DNA of 64,000 nucleotides from Sarcocystis neurona. Taxonomy: Eukaryota > Apicomplexa > Conoidasida > Eucoccidiorida > Sarcocystidae. Positions 13,201 through 24,866 of this stretch are shown one piece after another (within the stretch, counting starts at the first letter, position 1; each line of letters begins with the position of its first letter). The stretch spans positions 992,001 to 1,056,000 of the forward strand of contig KL647308.1 in assembly GCA_000727475.1 (NCBI GenBank). Direction: 5' to 3'. Position numbers and translations under genes: made by a program. The notes under the pieces are model-generated. The model had not been told where the DNA came from. It did no database searches and worked only from the letters and a program-made list of their open reading frames with translations.

Positions 13201-15432
13201 TCAACAGAAGTATGCGACCGCTGTACGTAAGGGCATACAACGAAGAACTGTATCTGAAGGGATACGAATTTGCAGAGGTTTATACATGAACCCGGAAGCG
13301 CCTGTCCCTTCTTCACCGTGGCTAATTTTCTGGAATCTTCACACCCGCTTTTCGAATGCAGTCGTACTTTCTCCGTCATTTTGCTGTCGCGTAAGGGTTT
13401 TTCACAGAAAAGTGAAACGGGGACTGGTACTTAAAACTGGTTCCCTGTACGGCCGCAATGGCACACACTTTGGATGGAATCAAAGGTAGAAATGACCCCG
13501 CTGGATGCACTCGACTATTTCAGCACAGCAGCAGAGAAAGCAGGGACATGCGATACAAATGCACAATGCATACACACTACTACTTGCAAATTAGATTTAC
13601 AGATGTCATCGTCACTCAAGTCTGTCCCTTTCGTGCCGCCGGAGTCGCAGCTGCGAAATGGAAGCAAAATATGACTCTATTCCTGTTCTCGTTCGAGACT
13701 TCTTATGTGTAAGATCAGAAGTCACCAGTGCAACTTGTACACTGCAAAGGAAGGCAGAGGATTCTTTCTGTAACGCAGTGTTGCAGGACAGGCCCCCCAT
13801 CCTGAGTCGGTTGCTTGTACGGTATATTCTCAGTACTGCTGACATATCCATTGAGGCTCACTTAGTGACGTGCTGAGCGTCACATCTGTGTGGTTAAAAC
13901 GGCAAGATGGGTGGTGCCTACGCTATGCCGAACTGCAGTAACAGGGTATGCAGAGAGTTACACGAACGATATTGGCGGCTGGAGAAGAACACGTGAGGAT
14001 TTCAAAGTTTAGAAGAACACTTTAGATTCTCTACGACGGGAAGAGCAGAGGTAAGTTTTATATGGTGGTAGTGTTGTTGAAGTACACGCGAGTGCGACAA
14101 AGTAATCGACATTAGCAGCAGGGATAAACGGGGCTCATGCAGTCATGCCATTACTCGCTCCGAAATTACGGCATTGGAAAGCGTAAGCCCACCACCTGCA
14201 CGCAGAAGTTAACTGCCCTGGCCGGGACACTCACGGTACCGAATTCTTGCGCTATCTAATAGCCGAAGCGCTGCGCGTTAGAGCTGGTGTATTGTTTCAA
14301 TAAAAAAAATGAACGGCTTGAACTTCTTCGAGACATGATTAGACTGAAAATACCCAGTGTTGCGTAGGGAGTAGTCTTTGCAAATTCAGTTCCATTGTGG
14401 GTAGATTTTCCACGGCATGATGTTCGCAATCTCCCATGAAGAAGCAACGTCTCTCCACCGAAGTCTATCGGGATTTTCTCGCTGGAATGGTGTTCCAACG
14501 TTGGGGAGCACGTGCGCATGCGGATACACTGATTTTACACACACGTAATCCTACATCGAGAAGCAGCTATAGATGAACATGTAACGTTACAGGTATATAT
14601 CGCTACGTCTTCGTCCTGACCTATGCACATACGTACGACGTACCGATGTAGAAGTATAGATAATGTTAAACATACACATTGCTCTGTTTTCCTTCAGCCC
14701 CTCGCAGATAGCTTCAGTCCACTCCATTATCTGCCTGCTCAACCTGCGCGCATCTACTGGAGCTGCTTTGTCGCTCTCTTTTGACAAATGTACACATGTG
14801 CAGGAACGTAAGTCTAGAACAGTATCACGCACGTGTTAGCCTGTTTCGTCGCTATCACTCTTCGACTTGTGTACGTGGAAATATCAGACCTGCGACTCGT
14901 CTTTTGATGATCGTCTTGTCAACATCGGGCGCATGCTACCCTCATCGGTGAAGTTGTGCTGGCATGCAGAGCCGGCTGACTACCGCCGTTTCCTCAGTGC
15001 TGCGTCCAAGACAAACATAAAATTACTAAAAAATATCTCGTTAACATTTAAGACATACTTCTGCTTTTTTTTATCTTCTCGTGTGATGTAGTTAAACCGG
15101 ATGGTTGAGTGTCGTTGTGTCTTCCTTTGTGCCAGTAGCCGCCTGCCAGTCGGGATAGGTCGCGCAGCTTTCTGCGGGTAGTACTGCTACCATCCGCTGC
15201 GTAAGCAGCTTTGAAAGCGCCACCGGAGGGTTATCATAACCACAAGATCAGCACCGACAGAGAAACTACAACACCATTGGTACTGATACATCCAGAAGGC
15301 CTTTTAACCGCTGTACTCCCCGTTGTGTTTACCTCGTATGCAGGAATGCTATCCTATTGAATCTTCTGTTACGATTTAGCCATTCAGGTACACGTTTACC
15401 CCATTCAGACTCTCTTGCAGTGTACGTACACC
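10288..15432. other. Intergenic region, no recognised gene
   Basis: No conserved family was found on either strand over 5.1 kb. The longest frames are 10615-11163 on the minus strand (182 codons) and 11323-11790 on the + strand (155 codons). Both lack domains and read as unstructured mixed composition. An AT-richer stretch at 11160-11320 contains a short open frame ending ISDLEENSKVKAQLL that I could not identify. A 75-bp tandem duplication lies at 12653-12802. The region should hold the 3' end of TXNDC9 and the promoter of the hydrolase gene. Confidence 0.4.
12653..12802. repeat. Two-copy tandem duplication, 75-bp unit
   Basis: The first copy begins CAGCCGATCACAACCCTGAG at 12653 and the second begins CAGCCGATCATAACCCTGAG at 12728. 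Both continue through TTTCATTGGTGTTGA and GTGTGTCAAAAAC. The copies differ by a few substitutions and small length changes in the T run. Confidence 0.9.
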
Positions 15433-16764
15433 ATGAGGTCGTGTCCGAGTGCGGTGGCGACGACGTCTGCCGCCGACGCAGGAGCTGCGAAAGATGATCG
15501 CACCTCATTTTCCGTGGAGCCCTCTTCCACCGGTTACCACGCGACTTGCTCTCCGTCTTGTTCTTCTTCTTCGTCCTCGCTTCGTCCGTGCTTTCTTATG
15601 TCTTCTACGTCGGTCGCTGCGTCGCGTGCGGAATCCCGCGTCTGTGTGCCCGCGGTTACTGAACGTGCACGATCCTCTTGTGCTGTCCCCTGCTTCGCCT
15701 CCATAACATTGGAAGATGCAGCCGCTTGTGAAGCCGCCGCTGAAGCCGACTCTACGGCAGCAGGGCTGAACTGCATTCGAGGAGGGGATTTTCCAGGCAC
15801 TACAGAAGAGAAAGGTTTGCTCTTCCTCGGTACCGGAGTGTCGTGCGCTTTGCCGCAACTGGCTCACGTCCTTCCGATTGCTGACCCTAACCACCCTTTT
15901 CATCCCTTCATTCATGTGCCTGTCGAGCAGCTTCCGTCGGTAGCTACGTTACATCAACTTGCTGCTGAGCACCAGGGCCGGCAGCAGCAACAGCGACAAC
16001 CGGAAGGGGACTTACTCAGAGACCAACAAAGAACGCACAGTGCTGCCGCCGCTGCCCCGCGACTACTAGAGACTCAAAAAGATTTGAGTGCCGGCAACAG
16101 TTACGTAGACGCTGAACCTTTTGGGCGGCCAGGAGCAGAAGGAGGCTCTAGATACCGTCGCAATAGTCATGAAACCTTTTTGACTCTAGGACACAAGTGC
16201 AGCGAAGATGCGAATTCTGAAGGAAAAACTACCGTGGCGAGCAAGTGCGTCGGCGCGGGCGGTAGTACCAACAGCAACAGCCGGAAGGATCAGCAGACCG
16301 GGACTGCTGCGAACGGCAGTAATAGGAGCGAGAGGGCCTGGAGCGACGGAAACGGCGACCGGTCCTGTAGCATCGGCACGAGCGGCGGCGTAGAGGTGGA
16401 CAAGACGAGCACGGAGGGGAGGGGCAGCAGTATCGAACCGAGCAACAGCAGCGGCAGGGGCAGCAGCAGTATCAGGGACGGCAGCTGCAGGAGGAGGCGC
16501 AGTGGGAGCGACGGCATAGCTGAGGCTCTCCACAAAGCCTATCCCAGCTGCCGATTTCGCTGTCAGGCGGGTGAGTGCCTTCAAGAACCTTTACCCCCAG
16601 CCCCCGCGTGCGTGTCGTGCTTCATGAGCTGGAAAAGCGCGCGGGATCCCAACAACAGAGGGAATGTGTGTGCCGTCCTGAAGCTAGGAGAGGGCAAAGC
16701 TGTCCTCATAGATTGTGGAAAGACCTTTCGCCAGGCTGCACTGGCTTTCTGTCCGCGTTACGGG
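15433..16764 (+). CDS. MBL-fold hydrolase exon 1
   Basis: The first in-frame ATG is 15433; the exon ends at a GTACGT donor. A pyrimidine-rich tract ending CTCTTGCAG lies at 15412-15420, 12 nt before the ATG, and looks like a splice acceptor. The true gene may therefore have an upstream 5' exon, coding or untranslated. The exon encodes a Ser/Ala-rich N-terminus, the FLGTGVS strand, a Gln/Gly/Ser-rich insertion, then the conserved CVSC and IDCGKTF region. Confidence 0.8.
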
Positions 16765-19700
16765 GTACGTATGTGAACTTCCCGGTAGTCTCTCGACCAG
16801 CCAGAATTACGGAGACAACACCCCCAACAAAGCGGGCCGGGGGTACGTCGTGACAAATTCTGCGTCCCCCTCTTCGGCCCAGCGCGACGCGTGTTTCTAC
16901 AGCAGTTTCCACAGGCACGCTGGCGTGCGTGTAGGCCATCCTGTCTGCGGTACACACACACACACACACACTTGTGAAGAGCTACAAGAGTGGTGTGCCT
17001 CTGTGTCTTCAGCTGCGTGTCTCTGTGCGTATGCGTACACGTGTCTCTGTCTCTGTATCTCCCTCTCTTTCTCCTCTGTCTCACAACGTATATACGAAGT
17101 TTCACATGTGTGCCCATTATTACGGAAGTACGCGTTCCTAGCTTGTGACACGCATCTCTCTGTCGCTTAAGGCAAAGCCGTGTGTACTTCACGCATAGGT
17201 GCGCTTGGGGTAGTGTCGTGGAGCTCGAAGGATTTGCTGGGCGTATCGTATGTAGACACGCAGCAGTGCTGCAGAGGCTGGCCTCTGGCTTCATTGTTTG
17301 CTAAATGAGTTTGCTTCTCGACGTATTTGCACGGCAGCACTCGTTTACGTAAGTTACAGGACGAGACGTGGATGCAAGTATATATGTAGATGGGCGTCGA
17401 GCGCGACGCTGCCTGTCGGTGGCTTCACACAGGAACCGACGTAAGAGACACACGTAAGGATGGGTAGGAATTCCTGCGAGTGTTTAACAGGGATATATTC
17501 TGGGAGACTCAGGTGACTCGCACCTCATCAATATAAAGCGAACCATATGTATAATAGCACATGCGAAGCTTAGCTTGTTCGGGGGAAATCCTTCGAAAAT
17601 TATTCTATTTTGGGCTGTCAGACGTGATGGGTTCGGACAGTGCCTACTGTTATCGTCTTTGCCGTTCGCGTCTCCTGACGGCGTAGTAAGATGCCTTGTC
17701 GGAGCCTCGTGCCGAATCACGCTCGCCTGTGTCTCCCTCCTACGTATAGCTATATATCAGTATATGTGTATACAGGCCTACAGGTATACGATACATATGT
17801 ATATATACGTACCCGTACCTCCGAATTTCTATTGACAAGTTTGTATACAAATGTTCTGTGCGCTAGTCCATTATTCTGTGTAGAAGTGTCCGGATCTTCG
17901 TGTCGAGGTGTATCACGTGTATGTATGCCCAGGTGCATACTCTGTATTGACGTGTATAGGTTATAGGCACATGTCTATGTGCGCTTATACATGTATATTT
18001 GCATATAGTGTTCGTTGAAGTATTTACATATCTATATACCTCTAAACTATGATATCGATGACCTGTATTTTAGTCCGACATTCTACCGTGAAATTCATAG
18101 GACCGACATCATCGGCATCTTTGATAGAATCCTCCTACTCCCGGGACACCCTCTGCGTTGTTGACAGAAAAGATCAGCAAAGTTCTGCAGCGCGGGATCG
18201 ACATGAGAGCAAGAGCCACCCGGCGAGGGTGTCAGACATCCACAAACGGCAGCGCGGTGCTTTTGGGGCCGCACGCAGGATTTTGGTAGACAGAGTTCTA
18301 ACAAACAGAGGGCTTTCTGAAAGCAGACCGACTCGCGGAGTGTTCAACACGATAGAAGGTTTTTTTAACTTTTTTGCGCAGTCATACTTCCTGTGTGTAG
18401 CAGCAGTTTCCGCAAGGTGGTATGTGTGTGACACTGGTGCAGATTCGCTCGCTGAACGCCGTGCTGCTGACCCACGACCACCAGGATGCAGTTGGAGGCC
18501 TGGATGACCTGCGCGATATGCAGAGATTTTGTCGGCCGCCGTACCGGAAAGAAGCTTCTTCCGTTGTTGAAGGAGCTGCACAGACTCAGGCAGTTGCCAA
18601 GTCCGCAGACAGGGGCAAAGTTGAGCGCACGGCTGTTGCAGCTGAGGACGAGGAATGCGGCACGCGCGAGCAACACGGACAGACGCTCGAGCAGGGAGAG
18701 CTCCGGAGTTGGCAACGGGAAGAAGAAGGACGCACTCGTCCTGCGCACAGAGAAATCGACAAAGCCAGTGGACCTCAGCCACGAGATACGCTGGGCTACA
18801 GGCCGTGCTACACGCTGAATTGCTTCTTGGGTGCACGTACCTACAAAACGATCTGCATTCGCTACGGGTACATCGTTGAAGCTTCCTCACACATGGCTGC
18901 ATGGGTGGCGGCGGCCCTTGAGCAACAGCAGCAGCAGAAGTTCCTGCAGGATGCTCGCGATAAATCAGAAACTGAGGCAGCGGGCGGAGTTGAGGGGGAC
19001 AAACCGGTGCAGGAGGAAAGGGTGGGAGCAGGTTTGTTAGAAAGTGGCTCTCCGCCCTGTGCAACTGAAAGGCCCGCCGAGTGCGGCAGAGAGAACAAAG
19101 GGCCTGAGAGGCGCACGTCGGTCGCCACACACGTGGGTGAAGTGGACAGACGTGACGTATCCGTCGCTACTCAACAGAAGAAAATGAGAACGCTGTTGGA
19201 GGCGGAGGGCGAGGGGAGCAGCGCGAGAGAAATTTGTGGAGAGGACGGTTGTGCGCGTCCTGGTGACTGTGAGAGCACCGGGGACTACGCATCAAAGCAA
19301 CCGCGAGCCCCCGTGTGTTTCCCGTGTTCTCCGCTGGATCCTGGTTGGGAGCAGGCGCCTGTCTTTGAACGTAAAGTAGCGTGTCTTGCATTTCATCTTC
19401 TGAGCGACAAAGCCCCCCCTTCCACTACCACTGCCATCGCGGGGACGGAGGAGACAGCTCGACGCCAGCGGCAGGATGCAAACGCCTTGCTGTCTTCTTG
19501 CTCCAAGCGTGCGACAAGTCCAATACCGACCGGAGTGTCAGTTTCGCAGGCGGTAGGAGAGGAAAAAGTGACGAAAGCATCGCTCCCGGAGAGAGCGAGA
19601 GAAACTGCTTCAGCAGATCTGTCCGCCGAGCCCCGGAAGTCACCAAATGCGTGCAGATCCGATAGGCTTGAAGAACAGAATGAGATACCTCGTACAAGAA

Positions 19701-20999
19701 TTGTCCCGAAGAGCGCAGACGCGGTGGTAGGGGCGGGAACTCGTGGAAGTGTGGCAGAAAAAAGGCTGTTCTGCGAAGGAAAGTCGTTAGTCAGTGTGAA
19801 TGGCGCAGTCGCAGCAATCAACCCAGACGCCACAGGGTTTTGTGAGGTGCGCATCCCAGGGACGAATACAACGCTTGTCTCCTTCCCGGTGTTCCACGGG
19901 GGGACCTACGTGTGTCTCGGCTACGTAATCGGCAGTCGGGAGAAGTTGGTGTACATGTCGGACGTCAAAAAGATACCCTCAGCAGTACTGGAACGACTAA
20001 AAAACATCGGAAATTTGCACGTAAGGGTTACACCACACGCCGCCGCCGCCTATATGGAGAATGTAGATGTACTCGGGAAAGCCTGGGCACGACACACTTA
20101 GCGGTGTACTATGTAGCAGCACGCGAACGAGTACACCGGTCACCAAAGGCTACTTTGTAAAGTTACCGAAGCATTCCGCCTGTAGAACGCGTGGAGAGAG
20201 GACAGCATGATAAACTCTTTCGAGTAAGGGGAAGCTGTGTTGGCGAAGCAGACCGGAAGTGCGCTATTTTGCAGCTACACTGACAGATGCTGCAGTGAAG
20301 TAACAAAGTGATGGCTGCCACGGCGGGCCTGTATGCGTGTGTGGTTCTCGCGTGCAAGACCTGAACGGTGTACATACTGGTGGGCTCGTCCATTTGCCTG
20401 TATAAATATGCATATTTCCCTTTAGGCGCTCCCGTATACATTCAGATATCCGCAAGCCGCAAACGCACGTAGACAGCATTTCTGCGTGCAGCCTGCGTGT
20501 GCGCGTGTGAGCGCTGGAGAGCAGGAGAGGAACAACACCCGGGGGACCTGACAAGTGGCTGTAGCAGGGCACGCATGACGCGCCTCCCGTTTGGTTTTCG
20601 GGATACTCGAACTTGGCGGGCGCAGTTGGCAGTGCGACGCATTTCCAGACCCTATACTGTGCGATGACATGAACGTGTTCGTGTGGCCTGTGAAGGTGGA
20701 CTGCGGACGATGTTGTTTTTTTTCTGCAGACGCTCGTTATTGACGCTCTAAGTGAGAAGCTCCACAATTCACATTTCAGCGTCCAGGAGGCGCTCACGGT
20801 TGCGGTGGAGTTGCAGCCACGAGAAGTTTACTTTGTCGGGATGACGTGCACGTTGGAGCACAGCCAGACAAATCGTCGGCTGCGTTGTTGGCTTCAGCGT
20901 CACCAGGAATCGTATCGCTCTTTTCACGGCGGTCGCGAGTCTCGCCTTTCTCGCGTAGCGCTTGCCTTTGATGGAATGTTTCTCCCAATAAATTTCTAA
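15433..20999 (+). CDS. Metallo-beta-lactamase-fold hydrolase (PhnP-like family), 3-exon gene
   Basis: Joined exons: 15433-16764, 18443-20020, 20730-20999, about 1059 aa; both junctions are phase 0. Fold signatures in order are FLGTGVS near residue 131, CVSCF near 393 with DPNNRGNVCAVL, IDCGKTFRQAALAF, THDHQDAVGGLDDLRD at 454 (HxHxD metal ligands His455, His457, Asp459), FHGGTYVCLGYVIG, YMSDV at 948, DALSEKLHNSHFSV from 975, GMTCTLEH, and the terminal ALAFDGMFLPINF. This order matches plant and fungal putative hydrolases related to phosphoribosyl cyclic phosphate phosphodiesterase (PhnP). Those proteins are about 300-360 aa; here two disordered insertions (residues about 145-390 and 480-900) triple the size. 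Hydrolysis of a phosphodiester is inferred; the substrate is unknown. No signal peptide is visible. Confidence 0.88.
16765..18442 (+). other. MBL-fold hydrolase intron 1
   Basis: A 1678-nt GT-AG intron. It contains a short CA dinucleotide run near 16951-16972 and TA/GTA-rich segments around 17750-17815 and 17960-18045. No second gene is visible. Confidence 0.75.
18443..20020 (+). CDS. MBL-fold hydrolase exon 2
   Basis: The exon runs from a GCAG acceptor to a GTAAGG donor and is 526 codons. It opens with IRSLNAVLLTHDHQDAVGG, which carries the metal-binding motif, and ends with KLVYMSDVKKIPSAVLERLK and NIGNLH. Between these lie about 400 residues of Glu/Arg/Gln/Ser-rich low-complexity sequence. 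An intact frame across 1.6 kb supports one coding exon. Confidence 0.88.
20730..20999 (+). CDS. MBL-fold hydrolase exon 3 and stop
   Basis: The acceptor TTTCTGCAG is followed by TLVIDALSEKLHNSHFSVQE, the DALR/THFG-like metal-ligand segment of the family (Asp975, His985). It continues with EVYFVGMTCTLEH and ends VALAFDGMFLPINF with TAA at 20997-20999. The ending matches the family's usual C-terminal LAYDGL-P pattern, so the stop is trusted. The last 31 codons are duplicated immediately downstream. Confidence 0.88.
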   Translation, partial: TLVIDALSEKLHNSHFSVQEALTVAVELQPREVYFVGMTCTLEHSQTNRRLRCWLQRHQESYRSFHGGRESRLSRVALAFDGMFLPINF

Positions 21000-21158
21000 T
21001 GGACACCCTGTATACGTATTGCATTCACGCACACAGGAATCGTACCGCTCTTTTGACGGTGGTCGCGAGTCTCGCCTTTCTCGCGCGGCGCTTGCCTTCG
21101 ATGGAATGATCCTCCGAATAAATTTATAATGTGCACCCTGTGTACGTGTGGCATTCAT
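20905..21158 (+). repeat. Tandem duplication (130-bp unit) of the hydrolase 3' coding end
   Basis: Copy 1 is about 20905-21034 and contains the last 31 codons and stop of the hydrolase; copy 2 is about 21035-21158. Offsets of GAATCGTA (20907/21037), the AATTT before each stop (20991/21121) and GCATTCA are all 130 bp with no indels. Copy 2 also has an open frame ending in TAA at 21127-21129. It is preceded by CACACAG, a usable splice acceptor. Confidence 0.92.
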
Positions 21159-22298
21159 TGCCGCGGCCGCGCGGCCCCCGGCTTCCTTCTCAAGCCGAAC
21201 GGGAAATGGACGTCCACTCAGCATTGTCGTATGTGACATCAGATGATGTGCCCTCCCTTAGTGGAGCTGCGGCAGGCTCACTTTCCTGCGTGTGTTGTCC
21301 GCGAGTGACCCCGCTACGAAGGTCTTCGCGTTTTACATGTGATTCACCTGCGTCGTATTTTGGAGCCTGGCACACATTTGCTTAATCTCAAATTTCATCC
21401 GATCGCTGCCTCAAATCAGTGCCGTGGGCTCCGCAGTCTTTCGCGGGCTGCGTTTAGCGATGTGCGTCCACGTGACACTACGGTTACGTCGAATAGCGAT
21501 GAGTCCACTGACAAGCGAAAAAGTGTACTGCGTGTGTGGGAAATTCTGTGCTAGAAGTGTATGCATTGTCATGTATGTTTGTGGCAGGTTCTGCACGCTG
21601 CCGTATACGTTACCTTTCCGATTTTATCGTATGAATGCCCAGTGATTTCATTGGGACCATCCCGCACCAGCGCTATCGCTCATCTACTTTAGCCTGTCAG
21701 GCCTACGGGTGCAGGGGCTGCGAAGCGATATCAGGAAAACAGCACAAGCGGAAGCGCTTCTGCACCTTATGACTGGCGCCGCTGACAAGGAAACCGTGTG
21801 AAATCGTGTCCTTTGGAAATTTGATGCATGTCTCTGTTGCGTTCGAATCAGCTGTCTAACGCGGCGTGTCTTCCGAACCTCTCACTTTATGCTGCCACGT
21901 TTGCGAAACACGAGTATGAAGCACCGCGCACGGCTCAGCAGTACGCGCACGCTAGAGTGAAGAACCGCCGGGCAGTTCAATCTGAACTGTGTAGTCATAT
22001 GCCGCCACACATAGCTCGTCGACTTCGTGTTTCGCGCCGGTAACTTGCGTACGTGGCGAGCTCCCCACCTGCGAGTTCTGACTCCGCGTCCACAAGGGTG
22101 ATTCAAATGGAAGGTGAAGGGTGGTTAGATGCGCCCGTAAATGTTTTCGATCCGTTGACTGATTAAACCAGCAATTCGGGCTCCACTGATGTACAACCTG
22201 TCTGCGACTTGCAGAAAAGCCTCACTTGTTACCTGGAGCCTGTGCCAGGGTGGAATTATGTCTGAGCATATGGTTATTCACACGAGCGCAGAAGGGAA

Positions 22299-22473
22299 GG
22301 AGAAGAAGAAGCCATCGCTTTAGCTTTTTGCGTTGGCAGCCCTCGACGCATTCCTGCAAAAGTCGTCTGCCGCTCTTGCTCTGCTGCAGAAGAAGAATCC
22401 ATCGCTTTAGCTTTTTGCATTGGCAGCACTCGACGCATTCCCGCTAAAGTGGTCTGCCGCTTTGGCTCTGCTG
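22299..22473. repeat. Two-copy tandem duplication, 87-bp unit
   Basis: CCATCGCTTTAGCTTTTTGC occurs at 22312 and again at 22399. Each copy continues TTGGCAGC, CTCGACGCATTCC, GTCTGCCGCT and CTCTGCTG. The copies differ by scattered substitutions. Confidence 0.9.
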
Positions 22474-22592
22474 TAACCAGAAGCAGTGGCCCCTTTTTTG
22501 ATATCACGGTGATGATTTCCAGTGTGCTCGGGAGCGCCTGGTTACGGAGGAAGCTGCTTGTGTGGAAACGCTGCCAAACTCTTTTTGCTGAA

Positions 22593-22742
22593 GCCTGCTG
22601 GAAAGGAGGAGACTTGCCGTTGATTTTTAATTTTTTGTGTAATCCGTGCCGTTTTCAAGTTGTGTAGGCCTGCTGTAAGGGAGGAGACTCGCCACTGGCT
22701 GTTGGCTTTTTGTATACTTCGTGCCGGTCTCGAGTTGTATAA
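22593..22742. repeat. Two-copy tandem duplication, 75-bp unit
   Basis: GCCTGCTG begins at 22593 and 22668. Each copy runs through GGAGGAGACT-GCC, a T-rich middle, CGTGCCG and AGTTGT. This is a different sequence from the 87-bp duplication 120 bp upstream. Confidence 0.85.
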
Positions 22743-24866
22743 CGCAGGCAGTCGCGACCGATTCTCTGACAACATGCGAAGTTGATGACGTACACTCCGA
22801 AAGGTTCTTCACAAGCACGAGCAGCTGCTGTATTTCTTGTTTAGACTATCCTTGTAGAGTACGAACACCAGTACACGAATCATCGCAGTTCTCGCAACCG
22901 AGAACAGAGAGATATGCTCCAGAAACTGCTCACTCGGAAGGAGCTGTCTACGGCTGTAGAAATATTCGCCGGTCATCGCGTGCACGTGAGAATACAAGCA
23001 GATATATTTTCTAAATCCAGACAGCATGGAAGCTGTGTACCAAGCCTTGATAATACGCGTGTCCCTCGTGTGGCATCAGACGCAGCAGCCGTTGTAGCGG
23101 CTCCTTTCAAAGCTAGTATTTCACTGGAATAACGCATGCGAGTGGGGGCTCGGGCGCCCTCGATGACTCGGAGCGCACTTGGATACGTACAGACGGTCAC
23201 GCAGGCGACTGCCTGTGGTTCTTCACTCGTGTAAAACCCCACTTCTGGTACACCACACAGTTCTGCGTTTCTGCCGGTCGAGTTTCCAAAATACAGGTAT
23301 GACACCAGATGTGCCCTTGAACGTTGCACCGAACGGGAAGCATCCTGAAGCGCGACTTTCCGCCGACATACATAAACACGCCCATGGGCTTCGCATGCTA
23401 AGGAACATTACGTCGGTATTTCGTGGAGGGTTTTTTAGTGCCATTTTCCCCAGCGAATGAAAGCGCCCCTGGCAGCGGTTTAATGTGTTGTCTCGTTCGC
23501 ATTTTTGTGCAAGTAGATGCCAGAAAATACGTGGCTTCTCTACCCACGGAGTCCACAAAAGTAGGACAGCAATCCGAAAGACACACAGTGTTCTCTATTC
23601 AGTCACGACGCCCTTTTGCATTGCCCTTCCTCGGCGCCAAAAACCGAGAAGTGAAACGCAAGCCGGCCAGGAAGTAGTGATGCTTCTCCGTAGAAAAACC
23701 TCTGAAAAGTCGTCCTACGGTTCAGCAAAATGTGCAAAGTGAGGTTGGCTTGTAGCACTGCTTCAACTGGTGTATACCTTAACGAACCGGCAGGGTGGCA
23801 CCGCGAGCAAGGTGCAGAAATCCGTCCTCTACGCGGCTTCCATAAGACTCGGCAACTTTGCAGAAAACCGTCCTACACAGGATCCTGTACGTGTGGTGTT
23901 CCTCTAGACGGTCTGTAGAGTACGTCCTGCTTTGCCTCGCGGGCGGCTCTAGACTCTGCGACGGCACGCAAAAGAGAATATCTCTGCTGACTTAGGAGAC
24001 GCTGCAGATTTCCAACATTTTCCACTCGACTTTGCATATTTGTCTTCTGTAAGATTCTACTTTGACCCCCTTACTGGACAACATCTGCAAGGCGCTGAAT
24101 ATCCGCAAACCGTGAGTCTCATCAGCAAGGCGATCACTGAGAGCGAGAACGATGCGTGTGGCATACGACCCTGCATGTCACAGCTTGACAGCAGTTTCAG
24201 TCAAGATTGCACCGGTCAGGCTGCGTGCAGCTGCAGCACACACACCAGCGTGTGGGCTGTCGAAGAGTGAGATGACTAGTAGCGACGTGTCTATCACTGG
24301 GAATCTCTCACGCTTGCGACGCAAAAGGGCTAGAATGCGGCGTCAGCGCGCCGCTGCCTAATCATCAGCGTCCTTGGCATAGTTGCTACATTATCAGCAA
24401 CAGGAGCAGACGCAGTCGTGTAAGCGCGATTCAATATACACTTCCGATAAAATAATGATACAACACCACGTGGCGCCACCGTAGTTTCATTGGTCGTGTC
24501 ACTCTGTGATCAAAATCAGTGTACGGTCGCTTCGTAGGATCTGGGGAACTAGAGCACGCGCACGACTCACCATGTATCCTACATGTTTGGGAGCCTGTCA
24601 GCCCTGAAGACACGTGTGCGCAACTGTTGATGCTAGGTAGACCCTCTGTAAAACTTGAACCTCGAGAATAGGGATCCCGCAAAATTGGAATTTTCACAGT
24701 CGCAATGGGGTGGATTGTACGTTCACATAAACACGGATGCACACGTAAGTCAGTAAAGGACCTGTAACTGTATAGTGGAAGACACAGAAACGAGAAATCC
24801 ATCAATAAACGGTACCCGCACTTGAAGTACCTCCTAACTCGACGTGTTCCGCAATGGTGTTCTTAC

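Noticed and set aside
18174..19130. 318-codon minus-strand frame
   Set aside because: It lies opposite hydrolase exon 2, which carries the conserved metal-binding motif in the + frame.
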